Assembly (NCBI RefSeq): GCF_025137375.1
Contig: NZ_CP073720.1
Coordinates: 892,501-956,500 of the forward strand
DNA length: 64,000 nucleotides
Direction: 5' to 3'
DNA from: Dactylosporangium fulvum
GTDB taxonomy: Bacteria > Actinomycetota > Actinomycetes > Mycobacteriales > Micromonosporaceae
Positions 17,484 through 25,254 of this stretch are shown piece by piece. The position numbers were made by a program, and so were the translations under genes. The notes beneath the pieces are model-generated. The model was not told where the DNA came from and searched no databases. It was given only the letters and a program-made list of their open reading frames with translations. Every line of letters starts with the position of its first letter. The first letter of the stretch is position 1.

Positions 17484-17550
17484 GCGTCTGCTCCCTTGTC
17501 TGTTCTCGACGGTCTCATCCAACTGACCAACGGTACCGGCCCTGAACGCC

Positions 17551-17583
17551 GACAGGGCCCGGTGTCGTCCACCAGGCCCTGTC
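17551..17583 (-). terminator. Terminator hairpin after the DUF5667 gene
   Basis: GACAGGGCC (17551-17559) pairs with GGCCCTGTC (17575-17583). Inside it, GGTG pairs with CACC around TCGTC, with one mismatch. It lies 36 nt past the DUF5667 stop codon and ends the bldN-anti-sigma unit. Confidence 0.75.
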
Positions 17584-17618
17584 ATGTTCTGGAAACTGAA
17601 GTCAGCCGAACAACAACG

Positions 17619-18728
17619 TCAGCCGAACAGCCAGTCGAGTAGGCCTTTCTGGGACTTCGACGGCGACGGTGACGGCTGCGGACTGGGCGAGGCTGAAGTC
17701 GACTCGGTGGGGGAGCTGCTGACGACCACGCCGTCGCTGACCGTCGCCGCCGGCCGCTCGCCCGTGGTGGTGTCGTTGTGACTCGCGTTGCTCGGCTGCG
17801 GCGCGCCGGGTGGCTGGACATTGTTCTTCTGCCCGCCCGACTTGCACGCCGAGCTGTTCGGCACCGGGCCGAGTTTGTCGGCCGCCGACGTGGCATTCGA
17901 GCCGCACTTGAGCAGCGGGCGCAGTGCCTTGGACCGGCGGTCGATCTCCTCGAGCAGCGTGACCGACTGGGTCACCCGGGTGCGGGCGTCGCCGCTGCTC
18001 GACGTGAGCAGCTTCTCGGCCGTGGTCCGCTGGGCGCCGGTGAACGACTCGATGGCGTCGAGCGCCGCGGCCTCCTTGCGGGCGGAGGCCGCGGTGGTCA
18101 GCAGCCGGACGCCTTCCAGCGTTTCGTTGTCCATGTCGTCGAGCACCGAGGTCAGGCCGTTCGGGTCCTTGACCGCGTGGGCCTCGTCGAGCCGGGTGCG
18201 GGCGAACTCGAGGTACAGCTGCCCGCGGCTGATGTCCGAGCCGGCCAGCGCGAGCTGGGCCTTCTCGGTGGAGCGTTTGACGGTGTACAGAGCGTCGCCG
18301 GGGATCGCGTCACCGCTGGCCGCCGACATACCCGACAGGGCCAGCGTGCCGGCGGCCAGGCCGACGACGATGGCACCGCGGGTACGGGTACGGCGGCTGA
18401 CCGCAGGGCGGCTGCCGGCGGGCCGGCGCAGCGAGTGGATGCCCGCACGCCGGGCGGTCTCGGGTTCCGGGTCCTTGGCGGTGACCCCGATCCCTTCCCG
18501 TTCGGCCGTGGCCATCAGCATGGCCCGCAGGCCGTCGCGGAACTCCTGCTGAGCCTCGACCTTGACCGGCATGTCGGAAAGTCGCTGGCCGACCGACACC
18601 AGGTCGGCCAGGGAGTCGTCGAACGTTGACCTCGTACGGTGCCGTCGGGCCCCCGCAGCCTCGTCCAGGAGCTGAGCGAATCGCTCAGCTCGCCGACGAT
18701 GGAAGACGGAGCCAATCACCTGAGGCAC
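17619..18728 (-). CDS. DUF5667 membrane protein, probable RsbN-like anti-sigma factor
   Basis: A 369-residue single-pass membrane protein. It has a cytoplasmic N-terminal region (1-117) with an aspartate/leucine-rich helix that could hold the sigma factor, and a TM segment at about 118-137. The extracytoplasmic DUF5667 domain (about 140-260, starting GDALYTVKRSTEKAQLAL) is followed by a Ser/Pro/Thr tail. It lies 160 bp downstream of a BldN-type sigma gene on the same strand, where Streptomyces carries rsbN, the BldN anti-sigma. The role is inferred from position and topology. Confidence 0.75.
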   Translation of the reverse strand: MPQVIGSVFHRRRAERFAQLLDEAAGARRHRTRSTFDDSLADLVSVGQRLSDMPVKVEAQQEFRDGLRAMLMATAEREGIGVTAKDPEPETARRAGIHSLRRPAGSRPAVSRRTRTRGAIVVGLAAGTLALSGMSAASGDAIPGDALYTVKRSTEKAQLALAGSDISRGQLYLEFARTRLDEAHAVKDPNGLTSVLDDMDNETLEGVRLLTTAASARKEAAALDAIESFTGAQRTTAEKLLTSSSGDARTRVTQSVTLLEEIDRRSKALRPLLKCGSNATSAADKLGPVPNSSACKSGGQKNNVQPPGAPQPSNASHNDTTTGERPAATVSDGVVVSSSPTESTSASPSPQPSPSPSKSQKGLLDWLFG

Positions 18729-18888
18729 CCCCCTTCGCTGATCGCGTCACTCAGGCGCGGCAGGGCAGCGGGATGGTGGGCCACCGCGTCCGCCGTGCGC
18801 CATGCCGACGGTCGCACCAGAACCAACGGTGCAGAACGGAGGCTGGTTACGGCGCCGCGGGCGACACTGTAACCGAAGGTGACAGGGG

Positions 18889-19803
18889 TCACGGCTGGAA
18901 TCCGTCGGGCAGGAGCCGCGCGAGCGCGCGCACCGCACGGTACTGCAACGCTTTGATCGCTCCCTCGTTCTTGTTCATGGCCTGCGCGGTCTCCGCGACG
19001 GAGAACCCGTGCAGGAACCGCAGCACGATGCACTCCTGCTGCTCGGGGTTGAGCTGTTTGACGGCCTTGAGCAGGTCCACGTTGGTGATGTGGTCGATGA
19101 CCGCCGCCTCCGGGCTGCCCTCGGGGCCCCGGTCGGGCCGGTCGGCGTCGAGGACGTCACCCGTGGTGACCTCGAGCCGGTACCGCCCGGACTTGAAGTG
19201 GTCGGCGACCAGGTTGCGCGCGATGGTGACCAGCCAGGCACCGAGGTCACGGCCCTGCCAGGTGAAGCTGCCGATGCGCTTCAGCGCGCGCAGGAACGTG
19301 TCAGCCGTGAGGTCCTCGGCGAGTTGCCGGTTGCCCACCCGGAAGTACACGAAGCGGAAGACCGTGTCGAAGTACCGGTCGTAGAGGAGACCGAATGCCT
19401 GCCCGTCACCGGCCTGGGCCCGCTCGATGAGCGCCCACACCTCCGACGCGGGATCGCCGCGGTCGGGCCGCGGTGGCGGTGGCGGCTCGCTCGGCCCGGT
19501 CTCGGTGAGCGTGCCCGTGCCGGCGAGCACGGCCGTCGGGAGCGGCACCGTGTCCTCGCCCAGCAGGCCCGCACCGGCACCGCCGGCAGGTCTGCCGTTC
19601 AGCCCACCGTTGGGTCTGGCGTTCGAGGCCGGACCCGGGCGGGCCGGTGCCTCGTTGGTGTGTGGGCGCCCGCGGGTTCGTGGGACGCTGCCGCCTTCGC
19701 CGCGGATCACCGTGGTGAACATGTCGTGCATCGAGTCCCGCAGCATCGACAGCCCATCGGCGAGTGCGTGCTCGGCGTTGAACACGTGCTGGTAACCGCT
19801 CAT
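18889..19803 (-). CDS. bldN: BldN-type ECF sigma factor with long N-terminal extension
   Basis: A 304-residue extracytoplasmic-function sigma factor. Region 2 spans about 127-205 (FGLLYDRYFDTVFRFVYFRV, LAEDLTADTFLRAL, AWLVTIARN). Region 4 spans about 240-296 (LNPEQQECIVLRFLHGFSVAETAQAM). A 120-residue low-complexity extension precedes region 2. Streptomyces BldN likewise carries an N-terminal pro-sequence that is removed. The position close to rex-hemACDB and a membrane partner gene matches Streptomyces bldN. BldN directs hydrophobic surface protein and late sporulation genes there. Confidence 0.87.
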   Translation of the reverse strand: MSGYQHVFNAEHALADGLSMLRDSMHDMFTTVIRGEGGSVPRTRGRPHTNEAPARPGPASNARPNGGLNGRPAGGAGAGLLGEDTVPLPTAVLAGTGTLTETGPSEPPPPPRPDRGDPASEVWALIERAQAGDGQAFGLLYDRYFDTVFRFVYFRVGNRQLAEDLTADTFLRALKRIGSFTWQGRDLGAWLVTIARNLVADHFKSGRYRLEVTTGDVLDADRPDRGPEGSPEAAVIDHITNVDLLKAVKQLNPEQQECIVLRFLHGFSVAETAQAMNKNEGAIKALQYRAVRALARLLPDGFQP

Positions 19804-20258
19804 GCTTCGTAAGCCAGACGATTAGGCTTATTCGGCGCGATCACGGGCACTTCGGCCTCCTCGGGGTGAGGGGTATCAACTCGCAACAAATGGGGTGAGT
19901 CGACTTGGGTGATGATAGGTCCGGCGTCACCCGCGTGTGGTCGCCTCCTGGCGTGGAGGCACAATTCTTCCCACGGATCGGTGTGCGACCGGCGCACATG
20001 CTGTCCGTCAGGGTGCCGCGACACGCCGTACGACACGCCGAAGAAACGGCGAAACGGGTCGTAACCGCCTCGCTATTGCTTGGGCGCGACGCGCGCATTG
20101 CACACGAACGAGTGGACCGTTACTCAGTCGGCGTGTTGCCGGTCCGGCGCCCCGCTCGACTGCGTTAGGCACCATGCCATGCGACAGGGTGATTGGTGAC
20201 GGGTGATCTCTCAGACGTTCGCGCATCACCCTTCGGGGCTGTGTCAGACTCAGCGACC
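19804..20258. other. 455-bp divergent intergenic region (bldN / AMP-ligase)
   Basis: No gene is supported here. It must hold the bldN promoter and that of the ligase. Visible elements are two copies of CGACACGCCG 12 bp apart (20019-20028, 20031-20040) and a GGGTGA/TCACCC inverted repeat near 19910-19935. I could not assign any of these to a known regulator. Confidence 0.5.
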
Positions 20259-21785
20259 GTGCAGGACGTTTCCAACTTCGCGGATCTGGTCCGGCGTGCG
20301 GCCACCGAGAACGGCGACCGGCCGGCCCTGCGGTCGCACGACACGGTCGTCTCCTGGACGGAACTCGACCGGCAGGTCGACGCCGTAGCCGCCCACCTCG
20401 CCGCCCTGGACCTGCCGGCTGACCAGCACGGACGCCCCCGCGTCGCGATCGTGCTGCCCAACGTGCCCGAGTTCGCCGCCGTCTTTTTCGGCGCGCTCCG
20501 CGCCGGCCTCGTCGCCGTGCCGGTCAACCCCGCCTACACCCCGCGGGAACTGGCCCATGTCCTCGCCGACTCCGGCGCCGCCGTCCTCGTCGCCACGCAG
20601 TCGGTGTCCGACGCCGTGGGCGCCGAGGGCCCTTCCCACCGGTACACCATGGGCCGGAACCTCGCCGAACTGCTCGCCGGCGACGCGGCGGTGACCAGCA
20701 GTGGCGCGGCTGGGCTGGGCCGGCCTGGACGAGGCGAGGACCTGGCGGTGCTGCTCTACACCTCCGGCACCGGCGGCGCGCCGAAGGGCGCCATGCTGCC
20801 GCACCGCGCGCTGCTGGCCAACCATGAGCAGCTCGCACAGCTCGACCCGCCGCCGGTCACCGGCGACGACGTGCTGTTGCTGGCGGTGCCGCTCTTCCAC
20901 GCGTACGGGCTGAACTCCGGCCTCGGCGCGGTGGCGTACCACGGCGCGTGCGGTGTGCTGGTCGAGCGCTTCGACCCGGCCGACGCGCTCGACACCATCA
21001 CCCGGCACGGCGTGACCGGCGTCGTCGGCGTGCCGCCGATGTTCGTCGCCTGGTCGCTGATGGGTGAGCCGCTCACCCGCGCCTGGGCCGGGGTGCGCCT
21101 CGCGGTCTGCGGCTCGGCTCCGCTGGACCCGGCGGCCGAGCGGCGATTCGCCGAGGCGACGGGGAAGCCGGTGTATCAGGGGTACGGGCTGACGGAGGCC
21201 GCGCCGGTGCTCACGAGCACCCTGGCGAGCCCCGCCGGCAAACCGGGATCCATCGGTCGGGCGATCCCCGGCGTCGAGCTCAAGCTCGTGGACGCCGACG
21301 GCGCCGAGGTGCTGCTCGACGAGGACGACGAGGTGCGCACCGACCCCGGCGAGATCGTGGCCCGCGGCCGGAACTTCTTCCTGGGGTACTGGCCGGACGC
21401 CGCCGGCGGACCCGGCGCCGACGGCTGGTGGTCGACCGGGGACGTCGCCTACGCCGACGAGGACGGCGACCTGTTCATCGTCGACCGGCTCGGCGAACTG
21501 ATCCTGGTCAGCGGCTTCAACGTCTACCCGCACGAGGTCGAGCTGGTGCTCGAGGCGCACCAGGCCGTGCTGGAGGCGGCCGCGGTCGGTGTGCCGCATC
21601 CGTACACCGGGCAGACCGTCAAGGCCGTCGTCGTGCGCCGGCCCGGCTCGCAGGTGACCGCCGAGGAGCTCATCGCACACTGCGAGCGGAATCTGGCAAG
21701 GTTCAAGTGCCCGACAGCCGTCGAGTTCGTGGCTGAGCTGCCGCACTCGGCGACCGGCAAGATCCGGAAGGCGGCACTGCGATGA
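20259..21785 (+). CDS. Fatty-acyl-CoA/AMP ligase (ANL superfamily)
   Basis: A 508-residue adenylate-forming enzyme that activates a carboxylic acid to an acyl-AMP and then usually a CoA thioester. The ATP loop is LYTSGTGGAPKGA, the A5 motif is YQGYGLTEAAPV, the A7 aspartate is in WWSTGDVAY and the A10 lysine is in GKIRKAALR. The substrate is not predictable, but the sequence looks like medium/long-chain acyl-CoA synthetases. The GTG at 20259 is preferred; an upstream GTG/TTG in frame adds a non-conserved leader. The glutaredoxin-like gene overlaps its stop by 4 bp. Confidence 0.88.
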   Translation: MQDVSNFADLVRRAATENGDRPALRSHDTVVSWTELDRQVDAVAAHLAALDLPADQHGRPRVAIVLPNVPEFAAVFFGALRAGLVAVPVNPAYTPRELAHVLADSGAAVLVATQSVSDAVGAEGPSHRYTMGRNLAELLAGDAAVTSSGAAGLGRPGRGEDLAVLLYTSGTGGAPKGAMLPHRALLANHEQLAQLDPPPVTGDDVLLLAVPLFHAYGLNSGLGAVAYHGACGVLVERFDPADALDTITRHGVTGVVGVPPMFVAWSLMGEPLTRAWAGVRLAVCGSAPLDPAAERRFAEATGKPVYQGYGLTEAAPVLTSTLASPAGKPGSIGRAIPGVELKLVDADGAEVLLDEDDEVRTDPGEIVARGRNFFLGYWPDAAGGPGADGWWSTGDVAYADEDGDLFIVDRLGELILVSGFNVYPHEVELVLEAHQAVLEAAAVGVPHPYTGQTVKAVVVRRPGSQVTAEELIAHCERNLARFKCPTAVEFVAELPHSATGKIRKAALR

Positions 21786-22027
21786 GGCTCACCCTGTTGA
21801 CCCGGCCCGGCTGTCACCTGTGTGACGTGGCCAAGGAGGCGATGGGGCGGGTCGCCGACGCCACCGGCGAGGAGTGGACCGAGGTCGACATCACCGGTGA
21901 CGAGGCGCTGGAGGACGAGTACGGCTTCCGCATCCCGGTAGTGCTCCTCGACGGCAAGGAGCACGGCTACTGGCGGGTCGAGGAGGACCGGCTGCTCCGT
22001 GACATCCGGCTATCCTCACCCGGGTGA
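21782..22027 (+). CDS. Glutaredoxin-like thioredoxin-fold protein (DUF836)
   Basis: An 81-residue thioredoxin-fold protein with the redox motif CHLC at residues 11-14 and the cis-proline in RIPVVLL. It starts as ATGA on the ligase stop and ends 1 bp before the next start overlap, so it lies in a three-gene operon. A homologous small thioredoxin-like gene sits just upstream of hemA in Mycobacterium (from memory). Confidence 0.87.
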   Translation: MRLTLLTRPGCHLCDVAKEAMGRVADATGEEWTEVDITGDEALEDEYGFRIPVVLLDGKEHGYWRVEEDRLLRDIRLSSPG

Positions 22028-22653
22028 AGCACCTGGTTTGGGACTGGAACGGCACCCTTCTCGACGATCTGAAGCTTGTGGTCGACGCCACCAACGTCTG
22101 CCTGGCGACCGTGGGCGGGCCGGTGATCACCGCCGAGGACCACCGGCGCGACTTCCGCCGGCCGATCCTGGACTACTACACGCACGTGCTCGAGCGGCCG
22201 GTCGACCAGGTCGAGTTCCAGTTGCTCGACGACGCCTTCCACGACGCGTACCGGCTGGGTATGCGGCACGTGCAGCTCGTGCCGGACGCCCTGGAGGCGA
22301 TGGGCAGGTGGTCCGGCACGCAGTCGCTGCTGTCGATGTTCTTCCACGACGAACTGCTGGTCGAGGTGGAGCGCCACGGGCTGAACGCCCGCCTGGTCCG
22401 GGTCGACGGCCTTCCCGGCACGGTCGGCGGCCACCGCAAGGCCGTGTATCTCGAGCGGCACCTGGCGACCCTGGAGATCGACCCGGCGGAGGTGGTGCTC
22501 ATCGGCGACTCCGTCGACGACGGTGACGCGGCCCGCTCGGTCGGCGCCTCGTGTGTGCTCTATGCGGGCGGCTTCACCGACACCAGGCTGCTCGAGGCCA
22601 CCGGGCTGCCGGTCGCCCACTCCCTGCTCGAGGCCGTGGACCTGGCGCTTTAG
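22024..22653 (+). CDS. HAD hydrolase (phosphoglycolate phosphatase-like)
   Basis: A 209-residue HAD phosphatase. Motif I is WDWNGTLLDD (DxD spaced as D-W-N, so the second acidic position is an asparagine). Motif III/IV is VVLIGDSVDDGDAA. The cap is the small helical C1 type, as in Gph/PGMB enzymes. The variant DxN motif I is also found in some actinobacterial homologues and may still be active. The GTG overlaps the upstream stop by 4 bp. Its TAG stop interlocks with the TAA of the opposing response regulator. Confidence 0.8.
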   Translation: MKHLVWDWNGTLLDDLKLVVDATNVCLATVGGPVITAEDHRRDFRRPILDYYTHVLERPVDQVEFQLLDDAFHDAYRLGMRHVQLVPDALEAMGRWSGTQSLLSMFFHDELLVEVERHGLNARLVRVDGLPGTVGGHRKAVYLERHLATLEIDPAEVVLIGDSVDDGDAARSVGASCVLYAGGFTDTRLLEATGLPVAHSLLEAVDLAL

Positions 22654-23294
22654 CTCTGCAGGTAGGCGAGGACGGCGAGCACGCGGCGGTGCTGCTCGTC
22701 GTCCGGTGGCAGGTCCAGCTTGGTGAAGATGTTCTTGACGTGCTTCTCGACCGCGCCGTCGGTGACTACCAGCTTGCGGGCGATCGCCGTGTTGGACCTG
22801 CCCTCCGCCATCAGCCCGAGCACCTCCCGCTCCCGCGGGGTGAGGCTGCGCAGCGGGTCGTCCCGGCGCCGGCGGACCAGCAGCTGGGAGACCACCTCGG
22901 GGTCGAGGACGGTAGCCCCGGTGGCGACCCGCCGCACGGCGTCGAGGAACTCCGCCACCTCGGAGACCCGGTCCTTGAGCAGGTAGCCGACGGCGCCCGC
23001 GCGGTCGGCGAGCAGGTCGTCGGCGTACGACACCTCGACATACTGCGACAGGACGAGGATCGGCGTCCCGGGCACGCGGCTGCGCGCCTCGACGGCGGCG
23101 CGCAGCCCCTCGTCGGTGTGCGACGGCGGCATCCGGACGTCGACGATGGCGACCTCGGGCCGGTGCTCGACGATCGCCTCGACCAGGCTGGGACCGTCCC
23201 CGACGGCAGCGACGACGGTGTGACCGCTCTCTTCGAGCAGCCGCACGAGACCTTCTCTGAGTAGAACCGCATCATCCGCGACGACAACCCGCAC
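22650..23294 (-). CDS. NarL/LuxR-family response regulator
   Basis: A 214-residue regulator with a receiver domain (phospho-acceptor D52 in IVDVRMPP, K in LLKDRV) and a C-terminal LuxR helix-turn-helix (LTPREREVLGLMAEGRSNTAIARKL). It pairs with the DesK-like kinase encoded just upstream on the same strand. The GTG at 23294 follows a TAGGAT -10 box by 6 nt, so it can be transcribed separately from the kinase. A 34-bp palindrome lies 155 bp upstream. Confidence 0.93.
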   Translation of the reverse strand: MRVVVADDAVLLREGLVRLLEESGHTVVAAVGDGPSLVEAIVEHRPEVAIVDVRMPPSHTDEGLRAAVEARSRVPGTPILVLSQYVEVSYADDLLADRAGAVGYLLKDRVSEVAEFLDAVRRVATGATVLDPEVVSQLLVRRRRDDPLRSLTPREREVLGLMAEGRSNTAIARKLVVTDGAVEKHVKNIFTKLDLPPDDEQHRRVLAVLAYLQS

Positions 23295-23300
23295 GCGCAG

Positions 23301-23306
23301 ATCCTA
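23301..23306 (-). promoter_or_regulatory. -10 box TAGGAT for the LuxR response regulator
   Basis: TAGGAT on the minus strand is 6 nt from the GTG at 23294, giving a leaderless transcript. Confidence 0.6.
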
Positions 23307-23448
23307 TGCGCACGCGTATCCGGCCGTCGGCGCGCATGTTCATGCGGACACTTCGATGGTTTGGTAGGCCCGGCCGTGACGTGGCTTCGGTGGCCGCCGA
23401 TCGCGGCCGTGGCCTGGCGGCACCGACCGGTGACAATCCTTCAACGGC

Positions 23449-23482
23449 ATTCCGCTGGTGAATAAATATTCACCAGCGGAAT
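23449..23482. repeat. Perfect 34-bp palindrome (16-bp arms, AA centre)
   Basis: Arm ATTCCGCTGGTGAATA (23449-23464) is the exact reverse complement of TATTCACCAGCGGAAT (23467-23482), with only AA between. The centre is AT-rich in very GC-rich surroundings. It lies between the kinase stop and the response-regulator promoter. A 2-nt centre argues against a normal RNA hairpin and for a dimer-binding operator or a cruciform. Confidence 0.85.
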
Positions 23483-23508
23483 AGACGGATCATCCTCTCC
23501 CGCGCTTG

Positions 23509-23529
23509 CGAGGCCGGCTTCCGGCCTCC
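23509..23529 (-). terminator. Short hairpin after the histidine kinase gene
   Basis: GAGGCCGG (23510-23517) pairs with CCGGCCTC (23521-23528) over a 3-nt loop, 12 nt beyond the kinase stop. Confidence 0.5.
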
Positions 23530-23539
23530 GCCGGGGCGG

Positions 23540-24844
23540 TCAGGCCGGCAGGATCGCGGTCAGCCTGGTCCCGCCGTCGACAGGGCTCGTCAGGCTCAGC
23601 TCGCCGCCGGCGGCCTTGACCCGGTCCGTCAGGCCGCGCAGGCCGTGGCCCTTGGCCAGGCTCGCCCCGCCCACGCCGTCGTCCTCGACCGTGACCAGCA
23701 TTCCGTACGCCGAGCGCTGGAGCGTCACCTTGCACTCGGTCGCGTGGCTGTGCTTGGCCACGTTGGTCAGGGCCTCGGCCACGACGAAGTAGGCCGTCGT
23801 CTCGACGCTCTCCGGCAGCCGGCCGATCTCCGGCAGCTCCAGGTCGACCGGCACCGTCGACCGGCCCGCCAGCGCGGTGAGCGCGGCACGCAGGCCCCGG
23901 TCCACCAGGATCGGCGGGGCGATGCCCCGGGACAGGGACCGCAGCTCCTCCAGCGTCTCCCGGGTCTGGCTCAGCGCCTCGGCCACCGTCGCGCGTGCCG
24001 CCGACGGGTCGGAGTCGAACTGCAGGTCGGCGCGGCCCAGGTCCATGGCCAGCCGGACCAGCCGCTGCTGCGGGCCGTCGTGGATGTCCCGCTCCAGCCG
24101 GCGCAGCGCCGTCGTCTCGGCCGACACCGCGGCCTCCGTCTGCGCGCGGGCCGCGTCGCGGCCCGCCTCCGCCTCGGCCACCCGCTCGCGCAGCTCGGCG
24201 ACGCCGCTGAGCAGCGCCCGGGCGAACTGTGCCTCCAGGAGGGCGGCGCCGCGCACGACCGGCATCAGCGTGAGCGCGAAGAAGATGCCGATCGCGGTGT
24301 GGAAGAGGAGCCGGATGCCGGTGCCCGAGCCGAGCCCGAGCAGCTCCGGCAGGTCGGTGTTGTCCGGCCCACGGGGGATCGCCCAGTCCCACAGGGTGAC
24401 GGTCAGGCCGCCGATCGCGCCGAACCACCAGGTCACCACGAAGCAGAAGGCGATCGTGCTCGGGATGAACCGGATGATGCCGTGCAGCAGGTCCATCCAG
24501 GACTGGCCGTCCCCGAGCGGGACGAGGGTCCGGCGCCAGAAGCCTGCTCCGGGTTGCGCTTTCCGGTAGTACGGATGTGGCAGTCGCGTCCGTAGGACCG
24601 GCCCGATGCGGGCGCGTTCCACGGTGGCGAAGCCCCGTGCCTGGAACAGCGTGGCCACCAGGATCGGGAAGCCGACGACCGTCACCAGCAGCCCCACGCC
24701 GAGCGCGAAGCCCGTGAGGAACACGACGACGGTGATGATGCCCAGGGGGAACCCGAGAAGGACGTACTGCGTGTCGACGCCGAGCTGGCGGAAGATGCGG
24801 GAGATCCGGCCGTGGCCGAGGGCGGGGGTGATGGTCGTCGTCAT
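23540..24844 (-). CDS. NarL/DesK-type sensor histidine kinase with membrane sensor domain
   Basis: A 434-residue kinase. Four hydrophobic segments (about 27-45, 47-67, 128-150, 177-197) form a membrane-embedded sensor domain. A HisKA_3 dimerisation helix (H255 in RRLERDIHDGPQQRL) and a small HATPase (DDGVGG, KGHGLRGLTDRV) follow. The ATG at 24844 is preferred because a TAGCGT -10 box ends 7 nt upstream. A longer start at 24913 would run through a GTAGGG palindrome. The stimulus is probably envelope stress or a membrane-active compound, by analogy with related kinases (inference). Confidence 0.9.
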   Translation of the reverse strand: MTTTITPALGHGRISRIFRQLGVDTQYVLLGFPLGIITVVVFLTGFALGVGLLVTVVGFPILVATLFQARGFATVERARIGPVLRTRLPHPYYRKAQPGAGFWRRTLVPLGDGQSWMDLLHGIIRFIPSTIAFCFVVTWWFGAIGGLTVTLWDWAIPRGPDNTDLPELLGLGSGTGIRLLFHTAIGIFFALTLMPVVRGAALLEAQFARALLSGVAELRERVAEAEAGRDAARAQTEAAVSAETTALRRLERDIHDGPQQRLVRLAMDLGRADLQFDSDPSAARATVAEALSQTRETLEELRSLSRGIAPPILVDRGLRAALTALAGRSTVPVDLELPEIGRLPESVETTAYFVVAEALTNVAKHSHATECKVTLQRSAYGMLVTVEDDGVGGASLAKGHGLRGLTDRVKAAGGELSLTSPVDGGTRLTAILPA

Positions 24845-24851
24845 GTCATCG

Positions 24852-24857
24852 ACGCTA
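24852..24857 (-). promoter_or_regulatory. -10 box TAGCGT for the histidine kinase
   Basis: TAGCGT on the minus strand is 7 nt from the ATG at 24844 and fixes that start over the longer reading frame. Confidence 0.55.
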
Positions 24858-24903
24858 GGCATCGCGCACCCCGCATCCCATCCCGTCGCCCGGCCACTTG
24901 GTG

Positions 24904-24919
24904 GTAGGGGCAACCCTAC
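24904..24919. promoter_or_regulatory. GTAGGG-N4-CCCTAC palindrome upstream of the kinase
   Basis: GTAGGG (24904-24909) and CCCTAC (24914-24919) flank GCAA. The site is centred about 58 bp upstream of the predicted transcription start of the kinase gene, where an activating response regulator would bind. It is a candidate autoregulatory site of the NarL-type regulator. Confidence 0.45.
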
Positions 24920-25144
24920 TGGAAACGTGTAGGCTGGCTACCGGTTCTCATGTGAACGTGCGCGTCTGCGTGTCGGTGGGGTAAATGCCTGAATTGTGGT
25001 GATACTAGCCACAGCGCTCGCCCGCTGTCGGACGCGTCCGAGGAAGGGGGCACCAGGTGCCGCGGGGGCGTTTCTCGCGTGCGTGGTCCACACGGGCGGG
25101 CGCTGACCTCGATGTGGTGAGCGCGGACGCTTCAAGATCGCGAT

Positions 25145-25162
25145 TTGTGCACGGCTTCACAA
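25145..25162 (+). promoter_or_regulatory. Rex operator (ROP) at the rex-hem promoter
   Basis: TTGTGCACGGCTTCACAA matches the actinobacterial Rex operator (TTGTGAA/C-N-TTCACAA type) with intact half-sites. It covers the probable -35 (TTGTGC, 25145-25150). A -10 of TACTCT follows at 25168-25173 after 17 bp. Rex bound here when NADH is low would block its own operon, including heme genes; release at high NADH/NAD induces it. Confidence 0.88.
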
Positions 25163-25167
25163 GCGCC

Positions 25168-25173
25168 TACTCT
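25168..25173 (+). promoter_or_regulatory. -10 box TACTCT of the rex-hemACDB promoter
   Basis: It is spaced 17 bp from TTGTGC, which lies inside the Rex operator. It gives a leader of about 75 nt before rex. Confidence 0.6.
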
Positions 25174-25254
25174 GTTGCAACGACGAACCCCGTTAGCACA
25201 GGCGGTCACCGCCATCGCCAGCGGCCTCGCATACCGTCGTCGTCACGGAGACTC

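Noticed and set aside
24951-24960. Second Rex operator upstream of rex (TGTGAACGTG)
   Set aside because: Only one half-site; no TTCACA partner at the right distance.
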